From: Odiellus spinosus
Lineage: Eukaryota; Arthropoda; Arachnida; Opiliones; Phalangiidae
Length of the DNA: 64,000 nt
Direction: 5' to 3'
NCBI GenBank assembly: GCA_963920705.1
Contig: OY987232.1
Location: 18,730,442-18,794,441 of the forward strand
Shown here in pieces: positions 12,714 through 44,172 of this stretch. Under the pieces are notes generated by a model. It did not search any database and was not told the DNA's origin. It saw only the letters and a program-made list of their open reading frames with translations. The translations under genes were made by a program, and so were the position numbers. Position 1 is the stretch's first letter. Each line of letters opens with the position of its first letter.

Positions 12714-14220
12714 TTTCAACCCAAATACGACTTTCAGAGTAATCTAAATGTAGTGGGAAACATTTATATGTAAACTTATTAGATGAAGCTCACGCAAGTT
12801 CTAGTTTAATCTCTTGCTCTTGTAAAATTGACAGGGTGAATATACAGGGTGAAATTTTAATTTCTGGGCTCAAAGTTTGTCATTAACATATATTTATGAG
12901 CTATATATATGGATATACAAGATAACAACAAAAGGGTGATTTTTGCCCATATTATGAAAAATTAAACATGCACCTAATTTGATTCTTTGTATGCACAATC
13001 TGTTTTGAATACAATACTTTTCAGTAACTACTTACTTTTAGTAATTTTCCATAATGTTTACAGTAACTATTTTGGCAACTACTATATAATTAACCCCACA
13101 TGAATAACTGTACCGCCCCATTTATAAAAACTTGCACTTTGACCCCACGTTTACAGAGGCATAGGCTTCCATGGCTTCCACCCTTCTATATCAGGCAAAC
13201 TTTCGGGGTGCGTTTAGTAGCATACTTATTTTTCATCGGTGATACCGGTTACTTCTTGAAAATATTTTATTGCAGCCTTCGATCGAACGTCAGATTATGC
13301 AAAAATTGTGGCACTTCTTTTTAAGTTTTATGGGTACTTTTCAACGCCATGGGCTTCCTGACCGCTTTAAGTAAAATTTTTAGGTACGCCAGCTCCTAAT
13401 ACCCCAGAATATCTGGGTCAATGATTAAAAGATCCCCTTTAAAAATATTTGGTAGCCATTTGACCCCTGAACCTTTAATTACTACTAGTCTTCTTGTTGG
13501 CGTTATACAACTAATGTTTTATTATACTTCTTGATCACCATTGCATCATAGAGTCATAAACAAGTTAATTTTTCGTTGATGGCTGTGTTTGTAGCCTGCA
13601 AAAGTAAATATATTTTTATTTATTTATTAAATTGTATTATATAATGGTTAATTTTTGATTACAAACAGTTCCTATTGTAAAATAATACCTGCCTAGAGCT
13701 CTAAGCCTACATATTTGAGAACCATTTAGGGAGGTTAAATACTATCATTGATATTGAATTGGTAAATTAGTACTATAATTGTAGTGCAATTATAATTTTC
13801 TTTTAGAAAACTCTTGTATTTTCTAGCCTATTTTACTCAATTTTATTTTATCACGCTCAAAGGTGAGCTTGCGAACTCCCATCTCTATGTTTTGATAGCT
13901 GGTGAGAGTGTGAAACATTTTGGGCTAGGGGCTTTGCTCTCAATTATTAAGAATGTCTTAACTTAAACCTTCTATAATCGCGAGCTGTTGAACAGTAGTT
14001 TACTTGGTTTTAACTAAACCATCTTCGGAAACTATCACGTTAGAAGTGCCATTTAAAACAGTGTAGAATTAAAACCAGAGCATAATATAATCTAGATTTC
14101 AAAGAGATAATGAAGATACAAAGAACATTTTTGATCAAAATATTATATTTTAAAGGGATAATGAAAATGACTAACATGAGACCTTCATAATTATATTATT
14201 GCGTCAATTTTCTTTTTCAG
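12714..14220. other. Intergenic between divergent Dab and Syk
   Basis: About 1.5 kb separating the two divergently read genes. It should hold the Dab promoter and 5' untranslated exon(s) of Syk, since 14221 starts after a strong acceptor (TTTTTCAG). I could not pick out the upstream Syk exon or a TATA box. A 74-codon ORF at 13100-13324 has no recognisable features. Confidence 0.45.
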
Positions 14221-14238
14221 AGTAACAATGTAATAGCA

Positions 14239-25927
<11,689 letters not shown>

Positions 25928-26789
25928 AGTTCGTCTTACATAGCCAGTGAAAACCTTTTGCTTGAAGTGGGTATGAATATATATAGTAATTTGTTTTATT
26001 TTATGAAAAACAACAGAATTTGAGTAGCGTTTTTGAAAATATTGTTATAATACGATATATAAATGATTCAGCATAATCTGCACATAAATTCCTTTAATGT
26101 GATTGGATACTGAAACTTATAGGCATCTTGATATTAGTTTAAGATCACTTTGATTTAAAATAACGCGTCACACGTCTTCATCGTCCAATTAATGTTTTTT
26201 TACAGATTTGAAGTCTGGGAAAGTGCAACTGTGTTCTTTTACTGGGTGTTTATAAATTGTGCATTTATATTTTGTTAATAAAATTGTAAGAAGAAATGTG
26301 ATTAAAACTTCTGTCGCCACACTGGCTTTATGAAAACGAACGTTCCTAATCAAATTTTTCGCACTTATAATTAAGGGTTCATTATAATTTTGTTCTTTTT
26401 TACTACCAGCATAAGTTTATAACTTATCTTCTAGAAGATACGTTATAAACTTATGCTACTAGAGACGTAATAGGAAAACTAGAGATGTTTCAGAAATGTG
26501 CGAAGAGGGTCGAAAAAACACCGTAGTTTTTCATTTTAAAGTAATATTTTATGAAACTCAAGTCAGTTTAATACTTAAATTTTAAATTTCCCGGTTTTTT
26601 TTAATATTCCCCACAGTAACAGTGTCCGGTCCGGTCGGTTCAAAAGAACTATTTCCGCCCCTTTTTAATTCTTTCAACGTCGTCTGCTCAAGTGTCTGAA
26701 TAAAGTTTTGTGTTTTGGCGCGAGGACGCGAGTTTCGGGTTCCATCTAAAACTTAAATCTTATTATCATATACGCGATTTAAAGTTAAA
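25928..26789. other. Syk 3' UTR and spacer to PUSL1
   Basis: Follows the Syk stop. AATAAA-type signals are seen near 26278 (GTTAATAAAATTG). Contains the 50-bp palindrome at 26408-26457. The final 150 bp, more GC-rich (GGCGCGAGGACGCG near 26717), probably hold the PUSL1 promoter and 5' UTR. Confidence 0.5.
26408..26457. repeat. Near-perfect 50-bp palindrome
   Basis: Two 25-base arms (AGCATAAGTTTATAAC... and its inverse) meet at TCTAGA with one mismatched pair and no loop. It could form a cruciform in DNA or a hairpin in RNA. Position is about 480 bp past the Syk stop. Confidence 0.8.
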
Positions 26790-28271
26790 ATGAATCGATA
26801 TTTAATGTTTATTTCTTACATTGGAACTAACTATAGGTAAATAAATCGCAACTGTATTCCTAAATAGACCTATTTATGCATTTAGTCAAATTTAGTTTCG
26901 GAGCCCCCATAGTTTTCAATCATCCTTTTCAGAGGTTTACAACGAGTAGTTCCAAATATTGGGAAATATGATAGTATTCAAGTTGCGATTGAGGTATTTT
27001 TAAAATATTTAAGAATCTTTGAGTCTTGAGAGAAAGGGTTTTTAATTATTTTCTAAAATGTAAACTTCAGTTTGGTTTAAAACACTTACATGCCAAAAAC
27101 ACTCCGATAAACTTGTGTCTGTCGAGTAGAACTGATAAAGGAGTTCACGCCATATCAAACACGGTTCATGTTAATTTAGAACATCCTAAACACGATAGAG
27201 TTTTTCTTCCTAAAGAAATTACGAGGATAGTTAACAAATCATTGCAGAGGCATGATCATCAAATAGCGTAAGTTACTCTAGACTTAAAGACATCTCCAAT
27301 TAGCTAGTCACTAATTATTCAAGTTCAATTTACATTTAACAGTGTCAAGAAAACCTTATTAGTTTCCCCCGAATTTCACTGTCGAAAAAATGCCAGATGG
27401 CGACGATACATATATAGATTGGCCATTGCCAAACCCCATACTGATCTCAGTCAATGCAGCGCCCCAAAAATATTAACTCCAGTGACACCAATAACCGAAC
27501 AATACAGGACACTTGTTTTAAGGTAACAGTCAAATTTAATTATCCTTAGATTTTAATGTTTAATTAAATAATTACAATTTGACTGCCCGTGTGAGCCATC
27601 CAATTCTGCCTGGGTTTAATTTTATCTTGATCTTAGTTTAATTTATATTTGATCTTAGTTTAAATTACATTTAATTTGAAAGTGGTAGGACTGTAATTAA
27701 ATTTAATTTTTGTTTTTCTCATTATTAGTCCAGACATTTCATTGGATCTGATGAGTCGTGCTTGCGAGTTATTTCTCGGTAAACACGACTTCGCAACATT
27801 TATGGGATCTCGTGGTATCGGAATGGTTGAAACAACAGTCAGACATTTGGATGAAGTTGATATTCGACCATCAGTTCCATTGAACTCTTCAAGATTCGAT
27901 CCACTGTACGATAACTTTGATTTCTACGAGATCAACATCCGAGCTAGATCATTCCTCAACAGACAGGTAGGAACATTTTTTTTTAAAGTGATAATGAAAC
28001 GTGGAAAGTTTTAAATGTAAAGTACATTTAAAACCTTGTATAAAAAAAGGTTCGACGAATGGTTGGAACAATAGTATCTGTTGGTCGGGGTCGAATATCG
28101 TTGGATCAACTTAAATATATGATTGATAATCCGAGCAAACATAATTGGTTGCCGATCGTATCATTAGCGCCATCTTACGGCCTTTATTTAGCAAAAATTC
28201 ATTACGATCCCGAAGGTAAAGGAATTTTTAGTAAATTAGCTAAACCTGGGTCAAAAAGCCCTTTCAGTTAA
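26790..28271 (+). CDS. PUSL1: tRNA pseudouridine synthase-like 1 (TruA family)
   Basis: TruA-family enzyme that isomerises uridine to pseudouridine in RNA; PUSL1 in vertebrates acts on mitochondrial tRNA. Exons 26790-26836, 26933-26993, 27071-27267, 27343-27522, 27729-27966, 28050-28271; all phases match; 314 aa. N-terminal fold FISYIGTNYRGLQR, then the catalytic signature LSSRTDKGVHA with nucleophilic Asp about residue 58. The TruA second half is seen as GKHDFATFM, FYEINIRARSFLNRQVRRMVG and APSYGLYL. Length and the short N-terminus fit PUSL1 better than PUS1 or PUS3. No clear mitochondrial presequence is visible before the first motif; the start follows AAAGTTAAA. Confidence 0.93.
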
Positions 28272-29149
28272 CTTGAATACAATTTTTTGTATTTTTAGAT
28301 TTAATTTACAATGGCCCACTTGAAATTGACTTTAACACGGGGCAAATAATTAAGAGGTTAGACCCAATCGCGGAAAAAAGAACTATCAGACGATAAAACA
28401 AACAATATGATTAGAAATTCGCGTTGATACAGTCTTATAGACTATAACAATTTGAAAAACGCACCGTTTGAAATTCGCATAGCTCTGCAAGAGCCTAAAA
28501 ATTTATCCAGTCGTTAGTCCGTCTCTACAATCTACTCAAGCTGTCAGTAAACTCAGTATGTCGGCTTGTGAATAGAAGTGTGTGTTTGTGTGGATCGTGG
28601 AAGAACCAGTGTTTATTCGCGTTGCAACTGCACTCCTGGATCTTAAATATTTTAAAGTAAAGGTAAGCAATGCCTGATAATGATATGCTTATGTTTTTAT
28701 TATATTTTACGGCATGTTACATGCCATAATAGTTTTAAAAAGCCCACACAAACTTTAAAATTGAAAGCCAAATCGTTGGGTTGGTATAACAAGACTAATG
28801 ACGACGAAAATAATAATTTAAGTTTTAGACGCCTAGATAAGTTTTCTATCTAAAGTAACCTTAGGCGATGTTACATAATAGTTAAAAACAAACGTTAATT
28901 AGGACTGAAGTCGTTGGGTTGGTATAACAAGACTAATGACGACGAAAATAATAATTTAGTTTTTAGACTAGGTAGGTTTTCAGTCAAAAATAGTTTTAGG
29001 TGAAGTTTCTTGATGTATTTTTGATAATAATATCATAAGCCTATTAACACACCCGAAGATTACGATACTATGCCATTATTACTTAAATGAACATCCTAAA
29101 TTTATTTTAAATATCATTTAATACATTCTAAACACTTAAAATAATACTA
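28272..29149. other. Spacer between convergent PUSL1 and PI3K
   Basis: No ORF of note. A stretch at about 28540-28662 has TCAGT initiator-like sequence and ends in a strong donor (AAAG then GTAAGC at 28663), resembling a 5' untranslated exon, but no matching downstream exon was found. The duplicated segment at 28773-28958 follows. Confidence 0.4.
28773..28958. repeat. 48-bp direct repeat, period 138 bp
   Basis: The 48 bases starting TCGTTGGGTTGGTATAAC at 28773 recur exactly at 28911. The intervening sequence after each copy is also similar (TTTTAGAC...TAGGTTTTC), so this is a partial tandem duplication. Confidence 0.85.
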
Positions 29150-37259
<8,110 letters not shown>

Positions 37260-38186
37260 TTTGATTGAGTGTTAGTTCTTCGTCGACATGTTACATGAAA
37301 GTAATTAATGTAATTATATTTAGTTATATTTCTCGTGAGAACTAAATTTGTTGACATACCTTCTCCAATATTATTTCCACAATTTTACATAATACACGTT
37401 TAATTTAAACGAAATTTAATCTAAACAAAAAACAAACTAACTAAATTTTAACCACACCTCATTCTTACAAGTTATGATTTTTCGTAATAATCAAACCGGC
37501 AAATTTATTTCCTGTGAGTTTAAACTTAAACAATTATATTACAGAAGTAAAACAGTGATAAGGGCCCTTCCTTTTTGTAATCTTGTAGGAAGGTTTTGAA
37601 GGTGTAGCAGACTGTTTCAGGGTAGACAACTCCCATTAGCTTAATACTATCAGCAGAAGTAGATGAAACCCTCCTTTGAAGTCTACTACTCTAATGTTCG
37701 ATATAGCGCTCCTCTCTGTATGGGTAAAATTCCCAATTTTACGAGATTGGAGGGGTCCTACTTCATACCCCCCTGTCTACGGAAAATTGGAAATTCTCTC
37801 TCTCCACAAACGACGACGTTTTTTTGACGATCTCCAAGGCTGCTAGAGATATTCGCTCGACGAACTCCCGCTCCGAAAATATCTACCGTTAGGAGGCGTA
37901 CGAATCGCGCTTTTTGAAACTAACCCATACAGAGAGGGGTAGACAAGACCCGGGAGTAATAGACTTCAAAGGAGGGTTTCATCGGCTTCTGCTATCAGCA
38001 AATGAAATTATATACGTTTGAGCTTACTCAGTTACGTTCTTAGCCTGATCTTTCTAAGACACTTAAACCTTATCGAACGCAAGAATCGTATCAATTACTT
38101 AAGAAATATTTCCTTATCTATTAACAGATAAAGAATTAACTTCAGTTTCTAAAATTTATTCAGATCATTGTTGTATTTGTTTCATT
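37260..38186. other. Divergent promoter region of PI3K and AGA
   Basis: Separates the PI3K start (minus) from the AGA start (plus). About a third of it is MITE-B copy 4. No TATA box was recognised for either gene. Confidence 0.5.
37654..37991. mobile_element. MITE-B copy 4 (between PI3K and AGA)
   Basis: 338 bp, left end CAGAAGTAGATG (variant terminus), right end standard. Exact 7-bp duplication CTATCAG. It lies about 200 bp upstream of the AGA start. Confidence 0.9.
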
Positions 38187-40285
38187 ATGCAATGGAAATA
38201 TTTTTCAATGTTTCTGGCAGTATTCTTAATTGTACGAAATTGTGGCGTCGTACAAACATCTGGTATGGCTAATATACCGATCGTAGTGAACACATGGGGA
38301 TTTACTGTCGCTACTGATAAAGGTTGGTTAAATTAAATGGAACCAATAAGGTCGATTAGAATTTTGATAGAATGGGATAGAATAGAAAATTAGCCTTATT
38401 TGTTATTTTTACAGCATGGGATGTTGTTTATAATAAGAGACTTTCGGCTGTCGACGCCATAGAAGCTGGTTGTGGTGAATGTCAAACCCAACAATGTGAC
38501 TTCACTGTTGGATATGGTGGAAGTCCGGACGAAAATGGTGAAACTACGTTGGATGCCATGATAATGGACGGGTAATTACCCTACCAAAGTTAGGCTTAGC
38601 CGAGTTTGGAACGTTCCTATGTTGGGAGGGAAACATTTACCATAAATAAATATGCCTGGGTTTCCAAAACAAATACGCTTAGGTACCCTAAACTGTTGAT
38701 AATGATATACACGTTATCATATGTATTTTAGGCCTAGCCACAACATGGGTGCCGTTGGAGCATTACGTGGGGTAAAGAACGCCATTGGTGTTGCCCGCAA
38801 AGTAATGGAAAACACTAAACACTCGTTCCTAGTTGGAAGCCAAGGTATTTTATTATTATTCAACGATGAAAGATTCGTGTTTAATTTGAATATAGGCGTA
38901 CAATCATTAAATTAACTATTAATTAACTTATAAATGAGATATAGTTGTAGTCCCAACTTTCTTTTAATGAAGTTAGGCCTATTTTAACTCTTTTGTTGAT
39001 ATGGGAAAATAAAGGGGACCTAATTCCCCCTTTTTAGCTTCAGAGTTCGCCAAATCTATGGGATTTAAAGATGAGTCTCTAAGCACAAACTACAGCCTTC
39101 AACTATGGAAGGATTGGAAGGCAAATAATTGTCAGCCCAATTTCTGGCAGGTAAGAAATTTGTCTATCCTCCAAATGTAGATTTCAAGCGGTGTTCCTTT
39201 AATTTTGTCCGCTTTAAAGGTGTATTTTTTTGTTTCAAATCTTTTCTTAGAACGTAGTTCCTGATCCTACTACATCGTGTGGACCGTATCACGCGTCTTC
39301 GCAGGCTTCCCCCCAAAATTTAAATGAAAATGACGTCAATGACATTTCTACTGACTTTTTTGGCAGTTCCGGAAATCACGATACTGTAGGAATGGTGGTT
39401 ATTGACGTTAGAGGTCGCATGGCAGTTGGCACGTCTAGTAATGGCGCTAAGTTTAAAATACCTGGGTATGTACACCGTTTTTAATTGTAAATATGTGCCA
39501 AACATTAGTGAAACTCATCAAGGCTTTGTGGTAATGCTTTGTTAATTAACAAAGTTACCGAAAGAAATATCAATGTAATTGGTTCACGCGACATTGGCAA
39601 TTCCAACAGTAAAACTTTATCCCAATTGAGTTAGGCTTAGAGTGTTAAGTTCGTAACTTTGATAATTAACTGTCAGAGTCTAGTATCTCTTATTTCAAAT
39701 AAATTAAATTCAAAATACGTATAATTAAGCCGTGTTGGTGACTCTCCTTTGGCGGGAGCAGGTGCTTATGTGGACCAAGATGTAGGTGGTGCAGCTGCTA
39801 CAGGCGATGGTGATATTATGTTAAGACTTTTGCCTAGGTAAAGATCTTTAGATTTCATTTTACTCTTCACGAATTCTTTCTATGATTTAAACATTATCAT
39901 AAGAAGGATTAAAAGATGTTTTTTAATGAAATTAGTTATCAAATTGTGGAAAATATGAGATTAGGAATGACCCCGGAAGAGGCTGCTACAGACGCCATGG
40001 CTAGAATAATAAAGAAGTTTCCGAATTTTATGGGTGGTCTGATTGCTGTATCAAAGAACGGCGATCATGGTATAGATATTTTACTTAATTTTACATTTTT
40101 AAACGATGGTTTTTAATGGCCGAGTCGCCATAGTAGGGAGTGTTCGTGGGTGGACTTCAATTTTTTATAAGCAACTTTGAAAAAACTTTGCAGGTGCCGC
40201 TTGTCATGGAATTGAAAGTTTTCCATATTGTGTTCGAAATGTATCTTTAGGAAATACTACCATATTTAACGTTAAGTGTTTCTAG
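38187..40285 (+). CDS. AGA: Aspartylglucosaminidase
   Basis: Lysosomal N-terminal-nucleophile hydrolase that cleaves the GlcNAc-Asn bond of glycoproteins. Exons 38187-38322, 38415-38571, 38732-38844, 39038-39150, 39251-39465, 39730-39837, 39936-40069, 40194-40285; phases match; 355 aa (human 346). The hydrophobic N-terminus (MFLAVFLIV, then VQTSG) is a signal peptide. The mature alpha chain starts near [11 protein letters not shown]. The self-cleavage site and nucleophile is the Thr of [11 protein letters not shown], about residue 218. Other family blocks are [36 protein letters not shown] and [11 protein letters not shown]. Start chosen at the only ATG before the signal peptide. Confidence 0.96.
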
Positions 40286-41174
40286 CCATATTATCCGATA
40301 ATTATTATTAAAGTATATGTAATTGTAGCAGACGACTTTTAATTTCAAACGGTGCAAACCTTTATTTTTTGCTGGTGGTAATTTTTTGCGCGGAAAACAA
40401 TATTTTATTATTGTCCAGTAGCCCCCCCCCCCCCTTTCACAAGTTATCGCACATTTTATTTACTCGAAAATGTTATTTAAGGAATTTATCTGAATGTCAA
40501 GTGTCCTGATAGTTCTGTGCTTATTTCCGTTCCTGATTTTTTTCGGAAGAGTAGGATTACGTCGTCTGCTCTCTTCTTTTCAAGTCAATTTCAAAACGTG
40601 GCCCATTTGAGGCAAAGTTAGAATCAAATTCGCGTAATAATTGAGTAAAAAAATGTAGATTACATCGTAATTTGTTTTATTTTAAGCTTCGGATTATCTT
40701 TTGGATACGAGGAATGAGTTTTGACAAGGATTGTGACTTAAAATACGGTGATTAAGACCTTAATCGGTAATGTGATTTGAAACGCTGGAGTTACGCGTAT
40801 TATTTCATGCGGTTTTTCGGGTGTTTTTCCAATTTGGAACGCCATTGTCTGTGAATGTGATCTTACTATTCGATTTTTTAATCATCCGGATTTACTGAAG
40901 ATCAAGCTGTGTTTAGCAGTAAGTTTTTTATTCTATTTTGCATGGTCCAAAACTAGGTGTAGGCCAGATTATTTTTGAACCACCTTATTATATTTAGAAG
41001 TGGTTTCATATTATTTGTGTAATCAAATAGAATACTCAGTGACAGTCTAGTTAAAATTTAAGTCTATTTAAGTTCATTACGAACTGGATAAATCATTAAT
41101 TGTTTATTAAAACATTAATGAACAATCTTTTGTCAAGGCCTCAAGGGCTATATTGACAGTTAAGCCTTGGCCAT
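40286..41174. other. Spacer between convergent AGA and TTC36
   Basis: 3' flanks of both genes. A run of 13 C residues lies near 40423. No ORF or recognisable repeat. Confidence 0.5.
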
Positions 41175-41997
41175 TCAGTTCTCTCTCGATTCCCTTATTC
41201 CTTTCGTTACGTTATTCATCATTTCACTTAACATTTGATTGCATAAAGCCGCGTATGGATTTAATTTCACCATTTGCGATTTCGCAAAAGAATTCCCCAA
41301 TTCCGAGGCTTTTTTAAAGTCATGCTGTGATTCTTCATCATGGCCTAAAAATCTCTCGATAATGGCCTTTTGGCAATACGCTTTTCCTGCCAAAGCCCCT
41401 TTTCCCTCGGTTAGGGTAATTACAACATTTAAGTCTTCCAGAGCTCCTAAATTAAATAACTTTTTAATTAAAGAATCAGGAACGCATTCGTAGTCAAGTG
41501 TAACAATACCTGGAATATTTCCATCTAACTGATAAGCTTGAGCTCGATTATTGAAGCATGAAGCTTTCTCTGGCGCTAAACCAATAGCTTTATCGAATTG
41601 ATCAATTGCATTTTTTATTTCCCCTTTTTCCGCCAATTCGATGCCTAGCAGTTCTATTTGAGTAGCGGCTTGGCATTCTTTATTTTCATCTTAAAGCGAA
41701 AACTTTAGTTAAAAATTAAACTACAGTATCATTTTCGGAAAGATCGTTAAAAATCGATTCTAAATATGTATACATATGTCATAGAACAAAATTACCGCGA
41801 TAATTATCGCCATTATCGAAATTTTTAAAAATTCCCGCAAAACCTTCCATTTTATTGGAAACATTCAAACAATTAGAAATCAAACCTTTAGGCTTAGCTT
41901 CCAACTCAGTGTCCCCTTCATCATCATCAATAGTGACGTCAGTGAGGAATGGATTAAAAATCGCTTCGAGTATTAATTTATCCCGTTTTGTTGCCAT
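41175..41997 (-). CDS. TTC36: Tetratricopeptide repeat protein 36
   Basis: Small TPR protein, function poorly known; the vertebrate protein binds HSP70. Exons 41796-41997, 41510-41689 and 41175-41446, phases matching; 217 aa. N-terminus ATKRDKLILEAIFNPF fits the family start (LQAIFNP). TPR units follow (IELAEKGEIKNAIDQFDKAI; SCFNNRAQAYQLDGN; ALEDLNVVITL; SQHDFKKASELGN). The C-terminus VKLNPYAALCNQML is the family hallmark. The second intron (41447-41509) is 63 nt, has no stop in the reading frame and is a multiple of three, so retention would add 21 residues. I treat it as an intron because family members read G-ALEDL across it. Confidence 0.93.
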
Positions 41998-42233
41998 TTT
42001 ATTTTGAATTAGTTAAACCTTTTTTGTGGCGAAATTGAGTGACTTTATTGCTAGTTTCGATTACATTCCAATTTTATTTTTACCCAACAACTACATTTTT
42101 GTAACCTGATCACACGCCCTGATATTACCACTACTACTACCATATTACTACTACAAAATCATTCGATTTTGATAATACGCTTGAATGTATTCTGTAAAGT
42201 TCTTCCAGTAATATGAAGTAAACAAATTCTTAA

Positions 42234-42424
42234 AGGGAGAATGAAACCATACAGCGATTTTTTTTATGGATTCATTATCGTTTAAATAGGCTTAATCCAA
42301 CAGTAAAACAAAATTACAAACATATATTAAACTAGAAATAAATTTAAAACTTACCCTGAAAATAGGCTTAGCTGGATTCACAGAAATTCTTAATTTCTTC
42401 GCATTGAAGGGTCTATTTAAACGA
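42234..42424. mobile_element. TTAA-type MITE, interrupted by the satellite
   Basis: Starts TTAAAGGGAGAATGAAACC and contains the ATAGGCTTAGCTGGATTCA block. The 19-bp array begins exactly within its usual TTTAAACGATAA sequence, so the array seems to have grown from or next to this element. Confidence 0.6.
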
Positions 42425-44080
42425 TAAAGCTTAGAATCCCGGTTAAAGCTTAGAATCCCGGTTAAAGCTTAGAATCCCCGTTAAAGCTTAGAATCCCCGT
42501 TAAAGCTTAGAATCCCCGTTAAAGCTTAGAATCCCCGTTAAAGCTTAGAATCCCCGTTAAAGCTTAGAATCCCCGTTAAAGCTTAGAATCCCCGTTAAAG
42601 CTTAGAATCCCCGTTAAAGCTTAGAATCCCCGTTAAAGCTTAGAATCCCCGTTAAAGCTTAGAATCCCCGTTAAAGCTTAGAATCCCCGTTAAAGCTTAG
42701 AATCCCCGTTAAAGCTTAGAATCCCCGTTAAAGCTTAGAATCCCCGTTAAAGCTTAGAATCCCCGTTAAAGCTTAGAATCCCCGTTAAAGCTTAGAATCC
42801 CCGTTAAAGCTTAGAATCCCCGTTAAAGCTTAGAATCCCCGTTAAAGCTTAGAATCCCCGTTAAAGCTTAGAATCCCCGTTAAAGCTTAGAATCCCCGTT
42901 AAAGCTTAGAATCCCCGTTAAAGCTTAGAATCCCCGTTAAAGCTTAGAATCCCCGTTGAAGCTTAAAATCCCCGTTAAAGCTTAAAATCCCCGTTAAAGC
43001 TTAAAATCCCCGTTAAAGCTTAGAATCCCGGTTAAAGCTTAGAATCCCGGTTAAAGCTTAGAATCCCGGTTAAAGCTTAGAATCCCGGTTAAAGCTTAGA
43101 ATCCCGGTTAAAGCTTAGAATCCCGGTTAAAGCTTAGAATCCCGGTTAAAGCTTAGAATCCCGGTTAAAGCTTAGAATCCCGGTTAAAGCTTAGAATCCC
43201 GGTTAAAGCTTAGAATCCCGGTTAAAGCTTAGAATCCCGGTTAAAGCTTAGAATCCCGGTTAAAGCTTAGAATCCCGGTTAAAGCTTAGAATCCCGGTTA
43301 AAGCTTAGAATCCCGGTTAAAGCTTAGAATCCCGGTTAAAGCTTAGAATCCCGGTTAAAGCTTAGAATCCCGGTTAAAGCTTAGAATCCCCGTTAAAGCT
43401 TTGAATCCCCGTTAAAGCTTTGAATCCCCGTTAAAGCTTAGAATCCCCGTTAAAGCTTAGAATCCCCGTTAAAGCTTAGAATCCCCGTTAAAGCTTAGAA
43501 TCCCCGTTAAAGCTTAGAATCCCCGTTAAAGCTTAGAATCCCCGTTAAAGCTTAGAATCCCCGTTAAAGCTTAGAATCCCCGTTAAAGCTTAGAATCCCC
43601 GTTAAAGCTTAGAATCCCCGTTAAAGCTTAGAATCCCCGTTAAAGCTTAGAATCCCCGTTAAAGCTTAGAATCCCCGTTAAAGCTTAGAATCCCCGTTAA
43701 AGCTTAGAATCCCCGTTAAAGCTTAGAATCCCCGTTAAAGCTTAGAATCCCCGTTAAAGCATAGAATCCCCGTTAAAGCATAGAATCCCCGTTAAAGCAT
43801 AGAATCCCCGTTAAAGCATAGAATCCCCGTTAAAGCATAGAATCCCCGTTAAAGCATAGAATCCCCGTTAAAGCTTAGAATCCCCGTTAAAGCTTAGAAT
43901 CCCCGTTAAAGCTTAGAATCCCCGTTAAAGCTTAGAATCCCCGTTAAAGCTTAGAATCCCCGTTAAAGCTTAGAATCCCCGTTAAAGCTTAGAATCCCCG
44001 TTAAAGCTTAGAATCCCCGTTAAAGCTTAGAATCCCCGTTAAAGCTTAGAATCCCCATTAAAGCTTAGAATCCCCATTAA
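42425..44080. repeat. Satellite array, 19-bp unit, about 87 copies
   Basis: Unit TTAAAGCTTAGAATCCCCG repeated head to tail for about 1.66 kb with no gaps. Variants are clustered: two CCCGG units at the left; CCCCG to about 42955; three CTTAAAATCC; about 19-20 CCCGG (43025-43390); two CTTTGAATCC; CCCCG; six AGCATAG (43757-43865); CCCCG; and two CCCCA at the right end. Each unit carries a HindIII site except the AGCATAG and CTTTG ones. It lies between the TTC36 5' end and the SLC18B1 3' end. Confidence 0.97.
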
Positions 44081-44172
44081 ATAATCCCAGAAATAAGAGA
44101 CGGCGAACTTTTCTATTAAAAAATTAGACTTTATATCCTAAATGTTAAATAAATTCTATAATTACGTTTTAA

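Noticed and set aside
13100..13324. 74-codon ORF between Dab and Syk
   Set aside because: No domain, poor composition and no splice or promoter support.
40421..40435. Run of 13 C residues as a G-quadruplex
   Set aside because: A single homopolymer run, likely simple slippage; no further G tracts around it.
42425..44080. Regular repeat array as a possible CRISPR
   Set aside because: Units are contiguous 19-bp copies with no unique spacers, in a eukaryotic intron-rich setting.
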